From contig CM042685.1 in the NCBI GenBank assembly GCA_023614405.1, positions 186,654,257 to 186,718,256 on the forward strand: a stretch of 64,000 nucleotides of DNA. Reading direction: 5' to 3'. The position numbers and the translations under genes were made by a program. This document shows, piece by piece, positions 22,893 to 34,969 of the stretch (its first letter is position 1; each line of letters starts with the position of its first letter). The notes beneath the pieces were generated by a model. The model saw only the letters and a program-made list of their open reading frames with translations, was not told the DNA's origin and did not search any database. This DNA is from Avena insularis. Its lineage: Eukaryota; Streptophyta; Magnoliopsida; Poales; Poaceae.

Positions 22893-25648
22893 CTAGGATT
22901 TGAAGAGATCGGGAAACTCCGTCCTGATGTGATCTTCGCGCTCCCAGGTAGCTTCCTCTTCTGTGTGGTTGCTCCACTGAATCTTGAGAAACTTGATGCT
23001 TCGGGTTCGGGTAGTTCAAAAAGCTTCTTCCAAAATGCGGATGGGTACTTCAGGGTAGGTCAGGTCATTGTTGATCTCTATAGTCCGGTGGTCGATATTT
23101 TTGAACACTTCCATCTTTTCTGGAACTTCGAGACACTTGCGAAGTAACGAGATATGGAACACGTTGTGGACGGCTGACATTTCTTCGGGTAGTTCCAATT
23201 GATACGACACTTCTCCTCGACAGTTCAGAATCTTGAAAGGTCCGATATATCTAGGGGATAACTTTCCCTTGACTTGGAAACGCTGCATTCCCTTCAATGG
23301 CGACACTTTTAGATAAACAAATTCTCCTATGTTGAAGGCGAGGTCTCGACGTCTCTTGTCGGCGTAACTCTTCTGTCTGGATTGGGCGGTCTTGAGGTGC
23401 TCATGAATCTTGTGAACCTTCTCTTCTGCTTCTCGTAGGATGTCGGGTCTAAAAATCTGACTCTCTCCTACTTCCGACCAGTTCAAAGGGGTGCGACACT
23501 TTCTCCCGTACATGAACTCAAATGGGGCCATTTGCAAACTGGCTTGGTAACTGTTGTTGTATGAAAATTCTGCAAAAGGCAGACAGTCTTCCCACTTGGA
23601 TCCATATTCTAACACACATGCTCTCAGCATATCTTTGAGTATTTGATTTACTCGCTCCGTTTGTCCATTGGTCTGAGGGTGATACGCGGTACTGAAATCT
23701 AGGCGGGTTCCTAAACCTTCTTGAACTTTCTTCCAGAATCTCGAGGTAAACTGAGTTCCTCGATCCGATACAATGTTCTTGGGGACTCCATGCAAACTAA
23801 CGATTCTAGCGATGTACAACTCCGCTAGCTTCGAACTCGGATAGGTGGTTTTGACGGGCAAGAAATGAGTGACTTTGGACAATATGTCCACTATGACCCA
23901 AATAGAGTCATTTCCCCTACTAGAAGTAGGCAGTCCAGTGATAAAGTCCATTCCTACAGAATCCCATTTCCATTCCGGAATCTGCAATGGTTGCAACAAT
24001 CCAGCGGGTCTTTGATGTCCTGCCTTGACTCGTTGACATATATCACACTTGGCGATATAGCTTCCGATTTCTCGCTTCATCTTATGCCACCAAAATTGCT
24101 CTTTCAAATCTTGATACATCTTAGTTCCTCCGGGATGGATAGAATAAAGAGTATCATGAGCCTCCTTCAAAATAACTTCTTTCAACTCAGAATCTGCTGG
24201 TACGCAAAGGCGTCCTTTGTACCACAGAACTCCTTCTTCGTCTTCGGTGAATCCGGGTACTTTGCCTGTACCAATATGACGCTTGATTCCGTCGATACTA
24301 GCATTTCCTTTCTGCGCCTCTTTGATCTGGCTGATCAAAGTGGGTTGAAGTTCTATACAAGCCAAAAATCCTTCACTTACTAATTCCATTCGAAAATCTT
24401 CCATCTCTTTGTGCAAACTTGGTTGCTCCTTAAAAATCATGGAGTTCAAGCGGCACGGCAATCTGCTAAGGGCATCGGCTACCACATTGGCTTTACCAGG
24501 GTGATAGTGAATGTCCAGATCGTAATCCTTGATTAGCTCAATCCATCTCCTCTGTCTCATATTCAGCTCCTTTTGAGTGAATATATACTTTAGACTCTTG
24601 TGATCCGTATAAATCTCACAACAATTTCCCATTAGGTAATGTCTCCATGTTTTCAGGGCTAGAACTACAGCTGCGAGTTCGAGGTCATGGGTTGGGTAAT
24701 TTTGCTCATGTTGTTTCAATTGTCGAGATAGATAGGATATAACTTTTCCTTCTTGCATTAGCACACATCCGAGACCGATCTTGGATGTGTCATAATACAC
24801 ATCGAAGGGCTTCGAGATATCCGACATGATCAAGATTGGGGCTGAAATCAATCTCCTCTTGAGTTCTTGAAAACTCGCTTCACACTTGTCGGTCCATTCA
24901 AACTTCTTGTCCTTCTTCAGCAATTGGGTCATGGGTCTGGCGATACTCGAGAATCCTTCTACGAACTTGCGGTAATATCCCGCCAATCCGAGAAATGCAC
25001 GAACTTGGGTTTGAGTGGTCGGGGCTTGCCAATCTTCTACATCTTTCACTTTGGCAGGGTCAACGGCAATTCCTCCGGCTGATACAATGTGACCGAGGAA
25101 TCCTACCTCCTGTAACCAGAATTCACATTTGCTAAACTTGGCATATAACTTATGCTCTCTAAGGGTTCCAAGAATGGTCCTTAGGTGTAGTTCATGTTCT
25201 TCTTCTGATTTGGAATAAATCAGAATGTCATCGATGAAAACAACGACAAACTTATCCAGGAAGTCCATAAAAATCTTATTCATGAGGTTCATGAAATAAG
25301 CGGGGGCATTGGTTAATCCAAAAGACATGAATGTATACTCGTATAATCCATATCGGATAGGGACGGCTTTGCAAATTTGCCTAGCCTTGGTGGTTGATCC
25401 GAGAATTTGAACAATCATAACATGCTTCAGTTTGGTTGGTTGAATTTTACTAGTGCATGCAAATTCTTCGGTGACAAATACGATGCACCAGAATCAAACA
25501 ACACCCTCGAAAGTACTGAATTAACAGAAAACATACCCAGCACGACGTCTGGCGCTTCCTGAGCTTCTTCAGCATGCATGAGAAAAAGACGGCCATTGCG
25601 GTTGAGTGAATTCCTTGGGGCAAACCTTCTTCCGGGATGAACACGACG
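22893..25648 (-). pseudogene. Gypsy pol: protease start, truncated RT, RNase H, integrase
   Basis: The frame continues from gag after a TAG at 25649-25651. The protease active site DSGAS lies at 25481-25495, but only about 20 residues later the sequence jumps to the middle of RT ([20 protein letters not shown]), so the protease C-terminus and the RT fingers with the first catalytic Asp are missing. The 800-codon open frame 23016-25418 keeps the RT motif [10 protein letters not shown] (FIDD at 25227-25238), RNase H ([15 protein letters not shown]), the H2C2 zinc finger (CDICQRVK) and the integrase core ([23 protein letters not shown]). A frameshift near 23016-23030 separates the final IKFLKIQW and WERED segment, which ends at 22893. 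Non-functional as an autonomous polymerase. Confidence 0.92.
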
Positions 25649-26740
25649 CTACTGCTGAGCTGGGACATTGGTATTGGGTGTTCTAGCATTCTTCTTGTTG
25701 GGGCACTCGTTGGAATAGTGGCCTTTATTTCCACAGTCATAACAAGTCACTTGCGACTTGTCCTTAGCTGCGACAGGCACAGCATTGCTTCCAGTCCTCG
25801 GGGCAGTGTTGGTGTTGGTGGCAGCATTGTTGATGTTGAACTTGGGTGGGGCACGGGTGAAATTGCTAGAGTTGCCGGGGTTGTTGTGATTTCCTACGGG
25901 TCTAGGGTTTCCACAGTTGGGATAGGTGGGACGGGTCATCGGGGGTCTGTTGGTTCTTGAGGCAAATCATGGAGATGGGTTGGGGCGATACTTTGGGGTC
26001 TGATGGGTTCCTGGCTGATGCATCATACGACGCTTGCGTTTCTCATTGGCTTGGTTGATCTTTCCTTCCATCTGAATGGCAGAGTCGACAAGGGCTTCAA
26101 TATCCGCAAAGGGGATATTGACTAACATTGTCTGCATCTCGTCATGCAGACCATTCAGGAACCTCTCCTTCTTCTTGGCTTCAGCGTCGATCTCATCCGG
26201 GGCATACCTAGCTAATGACAAAAATTTGTCACGGTATTCCACTACAGTCATCCTTCCTTGCTTCAGCTCTCTGAACTCGTCTCTCATTCTCTTGATCAAA
26301 CCCGGTGGCACATGGGTTCTGCTGAACTTGACCTTGAATTCCTCCCAGGTCATCATCTGGCCTCCGGTCATTGCACGAACACTGTTCCACCATGCCCTCG
26401 CATCTCCGGCTAGATAGTGGGTGGCGAACAGAACTTTCTTGTTAGCTTCCACTCCGGCGACTTCTAGGTTATTTTCCATGGTTTGCAGCCAATCATCGGC
26501 GTCTAGGGGCTCTTCTGACTTAGTGAAAACAGGTGGGTTGGTATTCTGGAAATTCTTGAGCTTAGATCCATGGTTGTCCTGATTTCCGTGGCCTTGGTTA
26601 TTGTGGGCCATCTAGGCTATTTGTTGCAGAGTGGCTAGGTTGGCTTGACGTTCCGCTCTTTCAGCTTCGCGGTCAGAAGTCAACATTTGCAGGATCTGCA
26701 ACATCGGGTCTTGGGATGAACCACTTCCTCCGTGTGGCAT
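25649..26740 (-). pseudogene. Gypsy gag with in-frame stops
   Basis: The start ATG is at 26738-26740 (MPHGGSGSSQDPMLQILQML). An in-frame TAG at 26612-26614 interrupts at residue 43; translation could resume at the ATG at 26609-26611. Retrotrans_gag landmarks follow: ADDWLQTMENNLE, LAGDARAWWNSV and WEEFKVKFSRTHVP. A TGA lies at about 25951-25953 where CGA (Arg) would fit. Then comes the zinc knuckle CYDCGNKGHYSNEC (near 25705-25745) and TAG at 25649-25651, after which the same frame runs into protease. CAG-to-TAG and CGA-to-TGA are the changes expected from cytosine deamination of methylated DNA, though that cause is inferred. Confidence 0.9.
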
Positions 26741-26970
26741 CTGAAGATTGGGATAGATCATGAGATAAGAGGGAAATTTCTAAGGTTCTGGGACTTTGAA
26801 AAGTTTTTAAAGTTTGACACAGATTTTTACAACAACTTGCTCTTCATTCATTCATTCACACGATACAACACATACCATAACAAGGAAAAACAGATGGTTT
26901 TAAGAACTATTTTGGAATCTACGATACAGTGGGAACGAATACTACTCACTACGCTAGTGCTCAAGTGCTA

Positions 26971-27748
26971 CTACTCCTCGGAATCTGTGGCTTCATCATC
27001 ATCGATGAAGGCGAAATCATCTTCATCGGTGAAGAAGTCCATGGCCTGATCCTCCAGAAAATCATCATCATCGCTGAGATAGGAGTAGGGGTCTCCACGA
27101 AGATCTTCTCCGGCATTCTCCCTTTCCTCCAACTGCATGTCTCTCTCGTGGATGGTCTCTTCCAAAGATGAGATGCGGTGGCGGAGACGGGCAATAATGC
27201 GCTCCTTCTTGTCGGAATGGCGGCGAGACTTGCGATCCTTTGCTAGCATGGCGATGGTCTGGTCCTTCGTCTTGATGATGGCAGACTTGTGGTTGGAGTA
27301 GTCACAGCAGTTGTCTAACTCCTGCTGACGATCATACATCATGAAGCTAAGGTGGTCCAATTGAGTCTTCAGCTCGGGGTGGTATGGGGCTTCCAGTGGT
27401 TGTCCATTTGCATCATGCCTTGGGCAAAACTCAAAGCGAGTACCCTTGATTTGATTGATGCTCTGCCCACACAGACGGGAAAGAGCTTCCTGCATGGCCC
27501 TGGCAAGTCCATCGAGCCAGTTGTTCTCTCTTAAGGTAAACTGAATTCCTTCCGCAATGGGAGGTTCAATCTTTCCTCTGAGACTCGCAACAATTAGCCA
27601 CTGCAGATCTTCTCCTCCTTGATCATTGAGCTGAGCTCAAGAACTCTAAAGTGACGCCCGGAAGTTCCGAAAGCTGGTCCAAATCCCTCTCAAAGATAAG
27701 GTCTCCTCCATTCCCCAACTGATAAAACTTGTTGTACTTCACGTCCAT
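26971..27748 (-). pseudogene. Accessory ORF between primer site and gag, acidic and coiled-coil rich, one frameshift
   Basis: The ATG at 27746-27748 opens a frame beginning MDVKYNKFYQLGNGGDL. It meets a stop near 27630, but a second frame carries on with protein-like sequence (EDLQWLIVASLRGKIEPPI, ENNWLDGLARAMQEAL) to 26971, about 258 residues in all. The last 174 codons are open (start 27495): a His/Pro-rich segment, a basic heptad-like stretch (KERIIARLRHRISSLEETI), then an acidic tail with DDDD and FTDEDDFAFIDDDE. It lies upstream of gag on the same strand, where autonomous gypsy elements normally have only leader. I recall similar reading frames in other cereal gypsy elements but cannot name a function. 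It has no RT, integrase, protease or gag motif. Confidence 0.72.
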
Positions 27749-27964
27749 CTATAAGAATAGAGGATGAGTAGGTTAGCAGAGTGATCAAGTGTGTCAAAAT
27801 TTTAGGTATTTTGCAAGAGTTTTTGAGGAACATGAATTTTCATGAAAGAATCAAAGAGATAAGAATGAGAATATGTTTTTTTGTAAATATTGGTTTTCTT
27901 TGGTTTTGAAACTAAGTTTTTGGTTCAAACGTCCATTCTAACTAGGGTCTCCTATGGTCAGGAT

Positions 27965-27977
27965 GGCTCTGATACCA
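27965..27977 (-). other. Primer-binding site of the gypsy element
   Basis: On the minus strand this reads TGGTATCAGAGCC, three bases from the LTR edge at 27981. It matches initiator Met tRNA. Confidence 0.93.
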
Positions 27978-27980
27978 ACT

Positions 27981-30900
27981 TGTCAACACCCAGATTTTTT
28001 ATCCCAGATGCCTGTTATGCCATACATCGCAATCCCAGGATTACCATTTTTGCGAGACATAACAGAATTGGATACCATAGTACATCATCCATTACAACCG
28101 TACATAAGTTCTTACACAGATAGGGATCTCATGATCCAGTTCTTAATACAACATCAAGCAGCGGAATACGTAATAATAACGGTAGCATCGTGACTCCATC
28201 TTGAGGTCACAGCAATCTTGACGATGGGAGATGATCCTAGTTGTCGTAACCTTCCTGGGGTCCATCTTCCAGGCACTCCTCTTCATAGTCTGGCCATGGG
28301 AATAGCCAGGGACAAAGCCATGAGTACTCTTTAAGTACTCGCAAACTAGTACTAGCAGGTAAAGGGGTTTTTAGATAATACGACACTAGGCTCTAGGGTT
28401 GTTTTGCAAAGGCCGGATTTATCTCTACTACTTTTTATGAAAGCACTAATGCTAGTTGAAGTTTTATAACACCTAAAGGGGAACTTGTATTTCATATCAC
28501 AACCCTATTGTGGTCAAGTCAAAGTCTCACTTCATTTCACAAGTCATTTTGAAAAGTCTGACGGGGGAACAGTATGGCCACTCCAACTGTCCATAATCAT
28601 GACGACGGCTATTCGAATAGTTTGACACTCTCTAGAGATTGTACACTTTCACCACAACATTCGATACATCTGTCAGGAATAAATCCTGAATTCACCATAC
28701 TCAGTATGCGGATAATCAATCCTAACCTTTCAATTACACGCCCTAGTATAAGCACCTCTCCTGTGAGTTTGGCCTCCCAACCATGACCAACTGTCATCTT
28801 GGAGTCTGCAGTGGACAATCTTCACAAGGTAGCCTCAGCTCAGACCTTGGCCGTGAGGGAACTAATACTAAGGTATATAAGTTTCCAGTCAAGCCCTACC
28901 CAATCTTCGGGTATTGTGGTTGTACGATAAAATTGGAATGGTATCGCATCCAGACAACCATCAGTTTTATAAAGGGCTAAGGCTCATGCCTCAACATTTT
29001 CATCACCAAAATCATCCGGTGTTCGGAAACACATGTCCAAAACATTTCAATAGAATGATCCATCATTCCAAGGTTTTCATAACCATTTTTCCACCAAGTA
29101 TTCCCATCTAAAGTTGATCAAGTTTTATGCTTAGCACTAGCATCTACAAGTGGGGGTGAGTACTAATGAGGGGTGGTAAACTAGTGGAGTTTCAACTAAG
29201 ATCAATCTCATGCCTTGGGATGACATCAAGATTATCTAGTTTAGGCTAAATTTTATGCTCTTTATGCAACCTTCACATATCTTTCTAGTATCTACCATTC
29301 ACTTAGGTAAAATCTATGTAAGAGCTTTGATAAAGAAATAAAGTAAGAAGCTTGTAAGTAAAACTAGGATTGGTTTATCAAGTGGGTATGATAACATATG
29401 CTTAAGGCATATAGTTGGCATGATAACAAGCAAGTATTTGCTTGCATAAATGCAAGTATAAGCTTGCTTAGGTATAGTATCAGCTTGCAAGGTTACTGGC
29501 TTGCTAAGTAGAGTATCTTGCAAGTGTTAGCTTGCCTTGTGCAGAGTAGTGGTTGAAGTTCTCCTCGGCTTCTTCTTCGTAGAATCCTCCTTCCTCCTCG
29601 TATCCTTGGTCGGTACTAGCGTCTATAAATAAATACGATGTACACAATCACCAAGCAATACTTAACTACTTGCAATCATCACACACAAGGGTCCTATAGA
29701 TGATCTAGCATCATCACTAACATTACAAGATTTGGGTTTGGTTTAATTCTTTTTATTTTTAGAAAAGTAATTTCTACTCATTGAAAAACTACTTAAGATT
29801 TAATATTCTCCAAACCAAACATGGGATCATGTTGACACATGTCATCACCACATATTTTAGTTCATGGGAATGTGATTTAAAATGGTGTCACAATTTAATA
29901 AGGTTTTACCCTTTTATTTTAACTAATTAGAATGGCTAGAAATGCCTATGTAGTATTCTTTTATTACTTGAACAATATTTCTGTAAGTAACCCTATATAT
30001 TTTTATATATTCTGAAAGGTATGGTTAAATGTGATTTTTGAGAGTTGGAATCAACTCAAAAGATATTATGGTTTAACTTTGAAAAATGTTTGAATGCAGA
30101 AAAGCTTCTTCCTTGTTATTTTTACCAAGGATGATCTACAGATCCAAATGACTTGAATCGAACGGGCTTGGATTCAGCATTCACAGACCTTTCCAACAAA
30201 ATTGGTTTCATTCAAATTGGTACACTGAATCGACCTAGGTTGATTTTTGAAAATGGGTACAGAAGTGTGTTTGAATTAAAAAGAAAAAGGTTTAATTTGA
30301 ATAACTGGGCTGCGCGGGAAATATTACTGGGCCGGACTGCTAAGCGCAACACTCCCGCGGGCTGTTTAAGTGGGTGTCCCCACTCGTCAGTGACACAGGG
30401 GGGTGCGAAGCGGAATGGGGCGTTGTGGGTCGTTCGATCTGATTCTAATCCAACGGTTGGGAGTCATCGTCGACGTTGAGCAACGCCGGCGAGACAGAAA
30501 CCTAGCGCGACAGGTGGGGTCATTGGGGCTCACGGGTCTTGGCGAGGGTCGGCGAACGACGAAGTCGACGACGGCGAATCTCCTGGTACCGGTGGCTTCT
30601 CCTGGGGCGGCTCTAATCGCTGGCTCCCTTCTTCTCCAGAGGCGGCGGGCTTCGGTGAAATTCCAACGAGGTGGTGCCCGCTTTGCTCCGGGAACGGTGT
30701 GGCACGATCAGTGAGGAGAGGGGAGTAGAATGGTGTGAAGAATTCGACTGGGGGTGGCCTCTATTTATAGTCGAGCGAGGGGACTGACGGGGCGCATGGT
30801 GAGCTCGTCGGGAGCGGGGGTACAGACGGCTATCGGCATGGGCGAAGGTAGGGGACGGTGAGGTGCTCCCTAGCGATGCTCAACGACATGGTTTCGAGGC

Positions 30901-32027
30901 GTGGGGCGGTGCGGCTTGGTCGGAACGCGGCGGTGCTCTGCGCGTGCCCGACGGAGATTTTAATGGCGCAAATGTGGTTGCGGCTGGCGAACAGCGTGTC
31001 TGCGGGGGTTGCTGGACGGTGGTGATCAAGTATGCTGCAAGGGCGGAGCGCGCGATGCAGGCGTCGGTCGGCGTGGCGCCGCAGGCGTGCTCTTGGCATG
31101 GTTCCTGGCGAGGTTGGCATGGTTCGTGCGCATGGTCCAGTGGCTGGCAGCGTTCGAGCGGTGGACAGGGAGTGGCGGTGGGGTGTTGGCTTGCTCCCAG
31201 ACATGCTGGCTAGGCTTGTTTCTCCTCCTAGCTTGCTGTCTCCACTGGGGTGACATGGTTAGCTTCGGCTGTTCGTCATTGATGATAATGCCAAGCTTAC
31301 AGTGGTGCTAGTGCTTAGTTTAGCTTGCTAGATGATCTACTGAGATGGTTGTGAGCTAAAGAGGGAACAAGTTAGGCTCCAATCACTGCTCACTATAGTG
31401 TTTAGATTTTGTTTGATTTGTGTCTGCAACCTGTTTGATGAAATGGCCGCAAGAACTCAAGTTTTGAATTTTGAAAAGATTTTTGGTGGGTGTGCTAGGT
31501 TGGTGCTGGTGAGTCTGCAAATGCTTGGGTTTTGAAAGTTGAGCTTGTTTGAGTGGTTTGTGAAAAAGTGGGATCTTCCCATATGATATAGATTCAATTT
31601 TGAGTTGCCATTTAAACTATGCATTTGAAAGTTTCTGGATGATCACAAAGTGGGCCTTGATACTTTGTTATGGGTACATTCAAGGGGTGCAAAGATCCAG
31701 AAAAGTTTCTGTTAAGTTCTGAAAGTTTGAGACAGCCAAAGTAGGCATGGGAGTTAAATTGGTCAAAATGACCATTCCCTTAATATATTTGTTTTGATTT
31801 ACTTGTCTTTATGAAAAGTGTGGGAAATGTTTTAGATGATGTTTATTTCACCTAAGAAACATTTTACAAGCATTGAAACAAACAAACAGGGTGGTTCAAA
31901 AGAATTTCAAAATCCATGCATACACATATGCATGCCTTCATAATTTTATTTAGCAAAGTTTTTGTTAACTCTAAATTTTGATGATTAGTGTTTGATGATC
32001 AAAACTTAGTATTTTTGGGATGTTACA
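27981..32027 (-). repeat. 5' LTR (minus orientation) of the gypsy element
   Basis: A 4047 bp LTR, nearly identical to 18774-22834 over long stretches but with clustered differences in the first few hundred bases and in the GC-rich block (30310-31080). It carries an intact minus-strand TATA box. Confidence 0.93.
30771..30780 (-). promoter_or_regulatory. TATA box of the gypsy 5' LTR
   Basis: On the minus strand this reads CTATAAATAG followed by AGGCC. It is placed in the LTR that would drive the element and about 1.25 kb from its minus-strand start. The partner LTR has CTATGAATAG. Confidence 0.7.
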
Positions 32028-32159
32028 TGGTACCCACATTTGATCACTTTAGGTTTTTATTTGGCGAAAATTTTACCCACATTTTCACAGATGAATGCAT
32101 GCAACATTCCAAATTCCTAAATCTACCCTTCGTTAGTTCCTAAATGCTGGGATGTTACA
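32028..32159 (-). mobile_element. Solo LTR, remaining part
   Basis: This begins with the second copy of the TGGTA duplication, then 127 bp ending GGGATGTTACA. The copia reading frame resumes at 32160 with the ACTTC repeat. On the minus strand this is the LTR start TGTAACATCCC. Confidence 0.75.
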
Positions 32160-34915
32160 ACTTCCAGGCCCTAAAGCAGCTCAGCATCAAGGAGATGGTG
32201 CGAGTCCTGCCGTGCCTCGAACACGTGGAGCAGTTCTGCGATATCTGCGTGGTGACGAAGCAGAGGCGACTCCCCTTCCCCCAGCAGGCGAGCTTCAAAG
32301 CTAAAGAGAAGCTCGAGCTCGTGCACGGGGACTTGTGTGGACCGGTGACTCCAGCCACACCGGGATGACGACGCTACTTCCTACTGCTCGTGGATGACTT
32401 CTCCTTCTACATGCGGGTGGTGCTTCTCGGCAACAAGGGAGAAGCAGCGGACGCCATCAAGCGCAGTTGTTGCAGAGGCGGATTCTGCGCGGTAGTTGCG
32501 ACGACAACGCGGGAAAATTCACAGCAACTGAATTTGCGTCGTACTACGATAATGAGGGCATTCAGCGCCACTACTCCGCCCCTTACAGCCCACAGCAGAA
32601 CGACATTGTCGAGCGGCGCAACCAGACGGTTGTGGGGATGGCCCGGGCCCTCCTCAAGCAGAGAGGGATGCCAGCAGTCTTCTGGGGGAGGCGGTGCTGA
32701 CAGCTGTCTACATCCTCAACCGCTCACCTACGAAGGCACTCGACGGCAAGACGCCGTACGAGGCTTGGCATGGGCGCAAGCCGGTGGCCTCCCACTTGCG
32801 GGTCTTCGGCTGCCTCGCGTTTGCCAAGGAGCTCGGCCACATCGGCAAGATCGACAACAAGAGCACTTCGGGAGTGTTCATCGGCTACGCGGAGGGCTCG
32901 AAGGCCTACCACATCCTCGACCCACAGACACAGCGTGTGCGCACGGCACGAGACATTGTGTTCAACGAAGGGCGAGGGTGGGCGTGGGACAAGACGATGG
33001 ATGACGGCTCGACTCCGACGTATGACGACTTCATTGTCGAGTACTCCACTTCGAGGGAGCCGGGGGAGTAGGCAGCTCCTCCTCGCCGAGCACGTCTACC
33101 TCAGTTCCCAAGTCTCCATCAGTCCTGGTGGCTGCCACACCGACGACACCATAGCCGCCGACGCCACGTGCTCTAGCACCAGCAGTCACACCTCCGGGCA
33201 CGTCTACACTAGCACCAGCTCACGTCGAGCGCATCCCGGTGGAGTTCGCTTCCCCACTCACTCACGACGAGGAGTGCATCGACGTGTATTACGACAGCGA
33301 GCCATTGCGGTACCGTATGATGGAGGGGCTTCTCAGCGACCAGCCGGTGCCGGGACCGGTGCCACGCAACCTGGAGGCGCAACTACAACTTGCATGTGAC
33401 GACGGCGAGCCTCGGTCTTTTGCAGAAGCGGAGCAAGACGCGGCATGGCGCGCCGTGATGCAGTTGGAGATGGATGCGGTCGAGAAGAAACGCACCTGGG
33501 AGCTTGCTGACCTCCCTCGAGGTCACCGGGCGATCACCCTTAAGTGGGTGTTCAAGCTGAAGAGGGATGAAGCCGGCGCCATCGTCAAGCACAAGGCTCG
33601 CTTGGTGGACCGAGGTTTCTTGCAGCAGGAGGGGGTCGACTTCGACGACGCCTTCGCTCCCGTGGCACGGATGGATTCCGTGCGAATCCTCCTTGCGCTA
33701 GCCGCTCAGGAGGGCTGACGCGTCCATCACATGGATGTCAAGTCTGCCTTTCTCAACGGCGACTTGAAGGAGGAGGTCTACGTGCAACAGCCGCCGGGAT
33801 TTGCGATTCCTGGCCAGGAGGGCAAGGTACTTCGTCTACGCAAGGCTCTCTATTGTTTGCGGCAGGCACCAAGGGCATGGAACGCCAAGCTAGATTCCAC
33901 GCTCAAGACGATGGGCTTCGGGCAAAGCCCGCATGAGGCGGCCGTCTACCGACGGGGAAATGGAGGAAATGCCCTATTGGTAGGTGTCTACGTCGACGAC
34001 TTGGTCATCACCGGCACCAAGGATGCAGAGGTGGCGGCGTTCCAGGAAGAGATGAAGGCCGCCTTCCAGATGAGTGATCTGGGGCTCCTCTCCTTCTACC
34101 TGGGGATCGAGGTGCACCAGGACCACTCCGGGATCATGCTTCGATAGACCGCCTATGCCAAGCGCGTCGTTGAGCTAGCCGGGCTCACCGACTGCAACCC
34201 AGCTCTCACTCCGATAGAGGAGAGGCTGAAGCTGTGTCGCGACAGCACTACGGAGGAGGTGGACGCTACACAGTACCGGCGTTTTGTTGGGATCCTTCGC
34301 TACCTTGTCCACACACGGCCGAACTTGGCATTATCCGTCGGCTACGTTAGTCGGTTCATGCAGCGACCGACGGCGGAGCATTAGCAAGCTGTGAAGAGGA
34401 TCGTCCGCTATGTTGCGGGGACTCTCGACCATGGCCTCTACTACCCTAGGTGTCCTGGGGCGACACATTTCGTCGGGTACAGCTACAGCGACCATGCCGG
34501 CGACATCGACACCAGCAAGAGCACAAGCGGGATCCTCTTCTTCCTCGGCAAGTGCCTCGTGAGCTGGCAGTCGGTCAAGCAGCAGGTGGTGGCCATGTCC
34601 AGCTGCGGGGCCGAGTACATAGCGGCCTCCACTGCCTGCACTCAGGCTCTCTGGCTTGCTCGACTGCTTGGTGATCTCCTCGGTCGAGACACCAGCGTAG
34701 TGCAGCTCATGGTGGATAGCAAGTCCGCTCTAACTCTGGCGAAGAACCCCGTTTTCCACGAACGGAGCAAGCACATCCGGGTGAGGTACCATTTCATCCG
34801 ACACTGTTTGGATGAAGGGAGCATCACGGTGAGCTACATCAACACCAAGGATCAGCTTGCGGACCTGCTCACCAAGCCACTTGGGCGGATCACGTTCCTT
34901 GGACTCTTGCTCTAG
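32160..34915 (+). pseudogene. Copia pol: integrase, reverse transcriptase and RNase H, third fragment
   Basis: The frame resumes as FQALKQLSIKEM (gag-pre-integrase), CDICVVTKQ, then GDLCGP and a TGA at 32366-32368. The integrase core is spread over frames (VDDFSFYMR, then DNAGKFTATEF, QQNDIVERRNQ with the catalytic Glu, then AVYILNRSPTKAL and FGCLAF). RT begins at about 33420 (EQDAAWRAVMQLEMDAV, WVFKLKRDEAG). TGA at 33716-33718 stands where Trp is usual, TAG at 34145-34147 where Gln is usual, and a further TAG at 34382-34384. The catalytic YVDD is present ([13 protein letters not shown], near 33990). RNase H keeps SSCGAEYIAAS and ends DLLTKPLGR. The order integrase before RT defines Ty1/copia. 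Multiple stops show long decay. Confidence 0.92.
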
Positions 34916-34956
34916 GATTGGGATGGTCCAACCTTCCCATAAGACAACACACAAGA

Positions 34957-34969
34957 CTTAGGGGAAGAA
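34957..34969 (+). other. Copia polypurine tract
   Basis: CTTAGGGGAAGAA lies directly before the 3' LTR, as expected for the plus-strand primer. Confidence 0.85.

Larger units (their letters stand above)
18774..32027 (-). mobile_element. Ty3/gypsy retrotransposon nested in the solo LTR
   Basis: A 13,254 bp element with LTRs 18774-22834 and 27981-32027 and a perfect target duplication TGGTA (18769-18773 and 32028-32032). The minus-strand order is LTR, Met-tRNA primer site, accessory ORF, gag, protease, a truncated RT, RNase H, integrase, polypurine tract, LTR. Integrase following RT places it in Ty3/gypsy. Stops and a deletion in gag-pol make it non-autonomous. It is the innermost insertion and therefore the youngest of this stack. 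Confidence 0.95.

Noticed and set aside
23865..24383. 172-codon plus-strand ORF
   Set aside because: Antisense shadow of the gypsy integrase frame.
25637..25960. 107-codon plus-strand ORF, Gly/Val-rich
   Set aside because: Antisense of the gypsy gag zinc-knuckle region.
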